A stretch of 64,000 nucleotides of DNA from Nocardia suismassiliense (GTDB taxonomy: Bacteria > Actinomycetota > Actinomycetes > Mycobacteriales > Mycobacteriaceae), in contig NZ_LT985361.1 of assembly GCF_900269665.1 (NCBI RefSeq), positions 4,734,677-4,798,676 of the forward strand. Reading direction: 5' to 3'. The notes beneath the pieces were generated by a model. That model worked only from the letters and a program-made list of their open reading frames with translations. It searched no databases and had not been told where the DNA came from. Numbering within the stretch: position 1 is the stretch's first letter; the number at the start of each line of letters is the position of its first letter. Below are positions 61,654 to 64,000 of this stretch, piece by piece. The position numbers and the translations under genes are program-made.

Positions 61654-63204
61654 GTGCCCGAAATGCGGGGAGATCTCACCCAGGCCCTCGTCGATACCGA
61701 CGTGTGGGCCGATGAAATGTTGGACAGAGCCGGGATTCCGGTGGTGGATGTGCCGTTCGTGACGATCGGCAGTGGGATCGGCTCCTTCGTCACCTATGAC
61801 ACGCTGCGGATCTTCGGGGTGCCCGCGCGGTCGATGGCGGTGCTCGGGCCGCAGGAACATCCGTGGGCGTCGTACGAGTACCTGACCCGGGTGTCGCAGA
61901 TTCCGCGCGGCGAGCGGTTGCGCAGCGATTCGGCGTCCGAACCGGACAACATGTGGGGCTTTCCGTCCTATGCGGTGCGGGAGGCGATCGCGGACAAGTC
62001 GATCAAACCGCTGTGGAATGTGTTCGTGGAACCGATCTTCGCGAACTACTACACGCCGCGTGCGGGGCAGGCGTTCGTCGGGATGGAGCGGGAGTTCCAC
62101 CGCATCGGCTATGCGAGCTCGTTGCATCGTGGGCAGGTTCGCATGGTGCGCAAGCGGCACGGTGGTGGATATTTCACGATTCTCACCCCGGCCGCGGGGT
62201 CCACGCCGACCAAGCGGGTGGCGTTTCGTAGCACGTATGTGCATGTGGCGGTGGGGTATCCGGGGCTGAAGTTGCTGCCGGATCTGCAGGAGTATCGGGA
62301 GACGCATCGCGATCCGACGCGGGTGGTGAACGCCTACGAGCCGCACGAGCACGTTTATCAGGCGTTGCAGCGCAGGCCTGGGACGGTACTGATTCGCGGT
62401 AGCGGGATCGTGGCCAGCCGGGTGTTGCAGCGGCTCATCGACGACCGGGACCGGATGCAGTTGAACACCCAGATCCTGCATCTGTTTCGCACCTATGTCG
62501 CAAAGTCGCACGGCAAGAATGTGTTCAACCGGCGCAAGGGGGCCGACGGCTGGGCGTATCAGGGGTTCAACTATCCGAAGTCGGTGTGGGGCGGGCAGCT
62601 CAAGCAGAAGATGCGCACCCTGCAAGGTGAGCAGCGGGCGGCGGCGTACAAGGAGATCTCCGGGACGAATACGCCGATCCGGCGCCTGTGGCAGGAGCAG
62701 TTGCGGCGCGGGCGCAAGCAGGGGTGGTATCAGGTGATGGCCGGGACCATGCGCGCACCGCGGCCCGCCGCGGGACGGCAGGGCGTGGTCGCCACCATCA
62801 TGCCGGACCCCACCGCGGAACTTCCGGTGCCGCCGCCGACGCAGCCGTTCGATACGACGGTCGATTACATCATCGACTGCACCGGACTCGAGGCCGATAT
62901 CCGTGAGCATCGGTTGCTGGCGGACCTGCTGGATCACGCTGGTGCGGGCCGTAATCCGGTCGGTCGGCTGGATGTGGACACCACCTTCGAACTGATCGGC
63001 ACCCGAAGTGGCATCGGGCGCATCTATGCATCCGGTAGCGCGACACTCGGTGGGCCGTTCGTCGGGGTCGACACCTTCCTCGGCCTGCAGATCGCCGCGC
63101 AGGAGATCGCGGACGATCTTGCGGCGCTGGGGTTCTGCAAGCGAATGGGTCCGCTGCGCTCGACGAGCCAGTGGTGGGCCTGGGTCATGAACAAGAGGAT
63201 CTGA
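61654..63204 (+). CDS. FAD/NAD(P)-binding protein, unknown substrate
   Basis: 516 aa from GTG; an ATG 9 bp in (61663) is an alternative. A Rossmann start is seen at VPFVTIGSGIGSFVTYDTLRIFG. VLIRGSGIVASRVLQRLID is a second nucleotide-binding loop and YIIDCTGLEADIREHRLLADLL is the ATG-like strand of two-dinucleotide-binding flavoproteins. IGRIYASGSATLGGPFVGVDTFLGLQIAAQ ends the FAD domain. It looks like a flavin-dependent oxidoreductase, possibly monooxygenase-like. Its TGA shares bases with the ATG of the next gene (ATGA context), so it leads an operon with the membrane protein and a third gene cut by the contig end. Confidence 0.75.
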   Translation: MPEMRGDLTQALVDTDVWADEMLDRAGIPVVDVPFVTIGSGIGSFVTYDTLRIFGVPARSMAVLGPQEHPWASYEYLTRVSQIPRGERLRSDSASEPDNMWGFPSYAVREAIADKSIKPLWNVFVEPIFANYYTPRAGQAFVGMEREFHRIGYASSLHRGQVRMVRKRHGGGYFTILTPAAGSTPTKRVAFRSTYVHVAVGYPGLKLLPDLQEYRETHRDPTRVVNAYEPHEHVYQALQRRPGTVLIRGSGIVASRVLQRLIDDRDRMQLNTQILHLFRTYVAKSHGKNVFNRRKGADGWAYQGFNYPKSVWGGQLKQKMRTLQGEQRAAAYKEISGTNTPIRRLWQEQLRRGRKQGWYQVMAGTMRAPRPAAGRQGVVATIMPDPTAELPVPPPTQPFDTTVDYIIDCTGLEADIREHRLLADLLDHAGAGRNPVGRLDVDTTFELIGTRSGIGRIYASGSATLGGPFVGVDTFLGLQIAAQEIADDLAALGFCKRMGPLRSTSQWWAWVMNKRI

Positions 63205-63647
63205 TGCTGCCGACGTTGAACGGGCGAATCCAGACCCGGGTGCTCGCGCTGAGCGTGATCGGGTTTTTCGTCGCGCTGATCATCACCCCGCTGCTGCCGA
63301 CGGGATCGCTGAGTCTCGGGCAGGCCTACCGGGTGACGCTGTCGATCCTGCTCGGCACCGTTCTGGTCGGGGTGCTGTGGGAGTTGCTTTACCATTTCCT
63401 GCAACAGTTCCGCTGGGAAAAGGATTGGCCGACGCTGTTCGGTTTTCTCACCATGGTCAACGAGGGGGCGCTCATGTGGGTGCTCGTCCGGTACACGACC
63501 ATCGTGCTACCCGAGTCGCTGCGTCCGTCGCTGACCGCCTTCCTGATTCAGTTCATCCTCACCTGGATCGTCTTCTGGCTGATCGTGAACGGGCCGATGC
63601 GCGTGGTGTTCCATCGGTGGCGATTCCAGGGCGGCAGGTTCGTGTGA
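63204..63647 (+). CDS. Membrane protein of unknown function
   Basis: 147 aa from ATG 63204. Three to four helices: VLALSVIGFFVALIITPLLP, AYRVTLSILLGTVLVGVLWELLYHFL, TLFGFLTMVNEGALMWVLV and FLIQFILTWIVFWLIVNGP. The WELLYHFLQQFRWEKDWPTLFGF segment is a distinctive acidic/aromatic loop. No known family. The start overlaps the preceding stop by one base and the end overlaps the next gene by GTGA, so the three are one translationally coupled operon. Confidence 0.8.
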   Translation: MLPTLNGRIQTRVLALSVIGFFVALIITPLLPTGSLSLGQAYRVTLSILLGTVLVGVLWELLYHFLQQFRWEKDWPTLFGFLTMVNEGALMWVLVRYTTIVLPESLRPSLTAFLIQFILTWIVFWLIVNGPMRVVFHRWRFQGGRFV

Positions 63648-63942
63648 GCAGGCAGATCGAGGTTCTTCCCGGCCGCCACCTGGTGGCGAGCAGCGGGGGT
63701 GTGGTCGTGCTGGTCGCGCACCGGGACGGGAGTGCGGTGACCGCGGATTCGGTGGCCGCGCGGGCGATGACGGCGTTGCTCGGGATCGTGCGGCAGGCCA
63801 CCTCCAACGAGCCGCGGCGCAGCGGGCGGACGGTCGCGCGGTTGGCCACCAACTGGTTGATGGGGTTGGACAACGGGGATGAGGATGCGGTCGAGTTCGG
63901 GGTGATCACGCCGGGGGATGGCGGGGTCGCGGTGTTTCTGCA
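63644..63942 (+). CDS. Third gene of the flavoprotein operon (truncated at contig end)
   Basis: A GTG start overlaps the previous TGA as GTGA. The protein opens VSRQIEVLPGRHLVASSGGV, then VVVLVAHRDGSAVTADSVAA and later WLMGLDNGDEDAVEFGVITP. It looks soluble with beta-strand content, but I cannot name a family. Beyond about 63942 the sequence is adapter, so the last residues of any longer frame are artefactual. Confidence 0.65.
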
Positions 63943-64000
63943 CTGTCTCTTATCCCCATCTGACGCTGCCGACGAAGGCTTGGGGGGAGGCCTCGGGGGG
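63943..64000. other. Sequencing adapter contamination (Nextera-type)
   Basis: From 63943 the sequence CTGTCTCTTATCCCCATCTG and then ACGCTGCCGACGA follows the Nextera transposase adapter read-through (CTGTCTCTTATACACATCTG, then ACGCTGCCGACGA) with two mismatches. AGGCTTGG next matches, but for one base, what I recall as the reverse-complemented Nextera S508 index (AGGCTTAG). The remainder GGGGAGGCCTCGGGGGG matches the flow-cell tail GTGTAGATCTCGGTGG with T and A read as G. This is not genomic DNA. Confidence 0.93.

Overview
The window is high-GC actinobacterial DNA, most likely from Nocardia or a close relative in the Mycobacteriales. The reasons are a WXG100 (Esx) pair with a type VII-type effector, a nuoA-N operon preceded by an orphan receiver protein as in Mycobacterium tuberculosis, HelD, an ECF sigma factor paired with DGPF-domain proteins, many GTG starts and many ATGA/GTGA overlaps. 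The genus is an inference. The last ~58 bases are not genomic: they read as a Nextera adapter and index, so the right edge is a contig end.

Layout. 1-3.8 kb: a cut-off BtrH-type protein, a flavodoxin-fold oxidoreductase with a divergent AraC regulator, and an ATP-dependent DNA ligase. 3.8-9.1 kb: HelD, an Rpn/PD-(D/E)XK nuclease with a tandemly duplicated 3' end, and a solitary tyrosine recombinase. 9.2-14 kb: a carboxylesterase, a small membrane protein, a SnoaL-like protein and a Zn-ribbon/coiled-coil protein. 14-16.2 kb: an ECF sigma factor with a C-terminal extension, preceded by two genes that each carry the same TGTCGA-N17-CGTC promoter. 16.3-26 kb: a maltokinase N-cap-like protein, an M3 peptidase, HdeD, a repeat array, a subtilisin-like protease, a WD40-like lipoprotein, a micro-ORF coupled to an unknown gene, and a DUF418 membrane protein. 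26.2-28.7 kb: two WXG100 genes, a 502-aa effector with a C-terminal ADP-ribosyltransferase domain, and a small candidate immunity gene. 28.9-34.9 kb: three alpha/beta hydrolases, a TetR regulator, a large secreted protein and a small secreted Cys-rich protein. 35.1-44.6 kb: a heterodimeric ABC exporter, a secreted alpha-amylase, two SDR enzymes separated by a second repeat array, and a PAP2-like protein. 44.6-60.6 kb: the complete complex I operon nuoA-N on the minus strand. 61-64 kb: a receiver protein, then a tightly overlapping operon (FAD/NAD-binding protein, membrane protein, truncated third gene).

Most notable. (1) nuoH and nuoI form one uninterrupted 611-codon frame, so the complex I membrane arm anchor and the two-[4Fe-4S] subunit appear fused. 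(2) A 28-aa hydrophobic micro-ORF sits exactly between nuoM and nuoN, overlapping one and abutting the other. (3) A 72-bp hairpin-forming repeat occurs at three intergenic loci (one single unit and two arrays over 1 kb) in both orientations, with ATGATCAAC-type ends. (4) The Esx/ADP-ribosyltransferase cassette looks like a type VII-secreted polymorphic toxin. (5) The ABC exporter subunits carry complementary defects, leaving one canonical ATP site.
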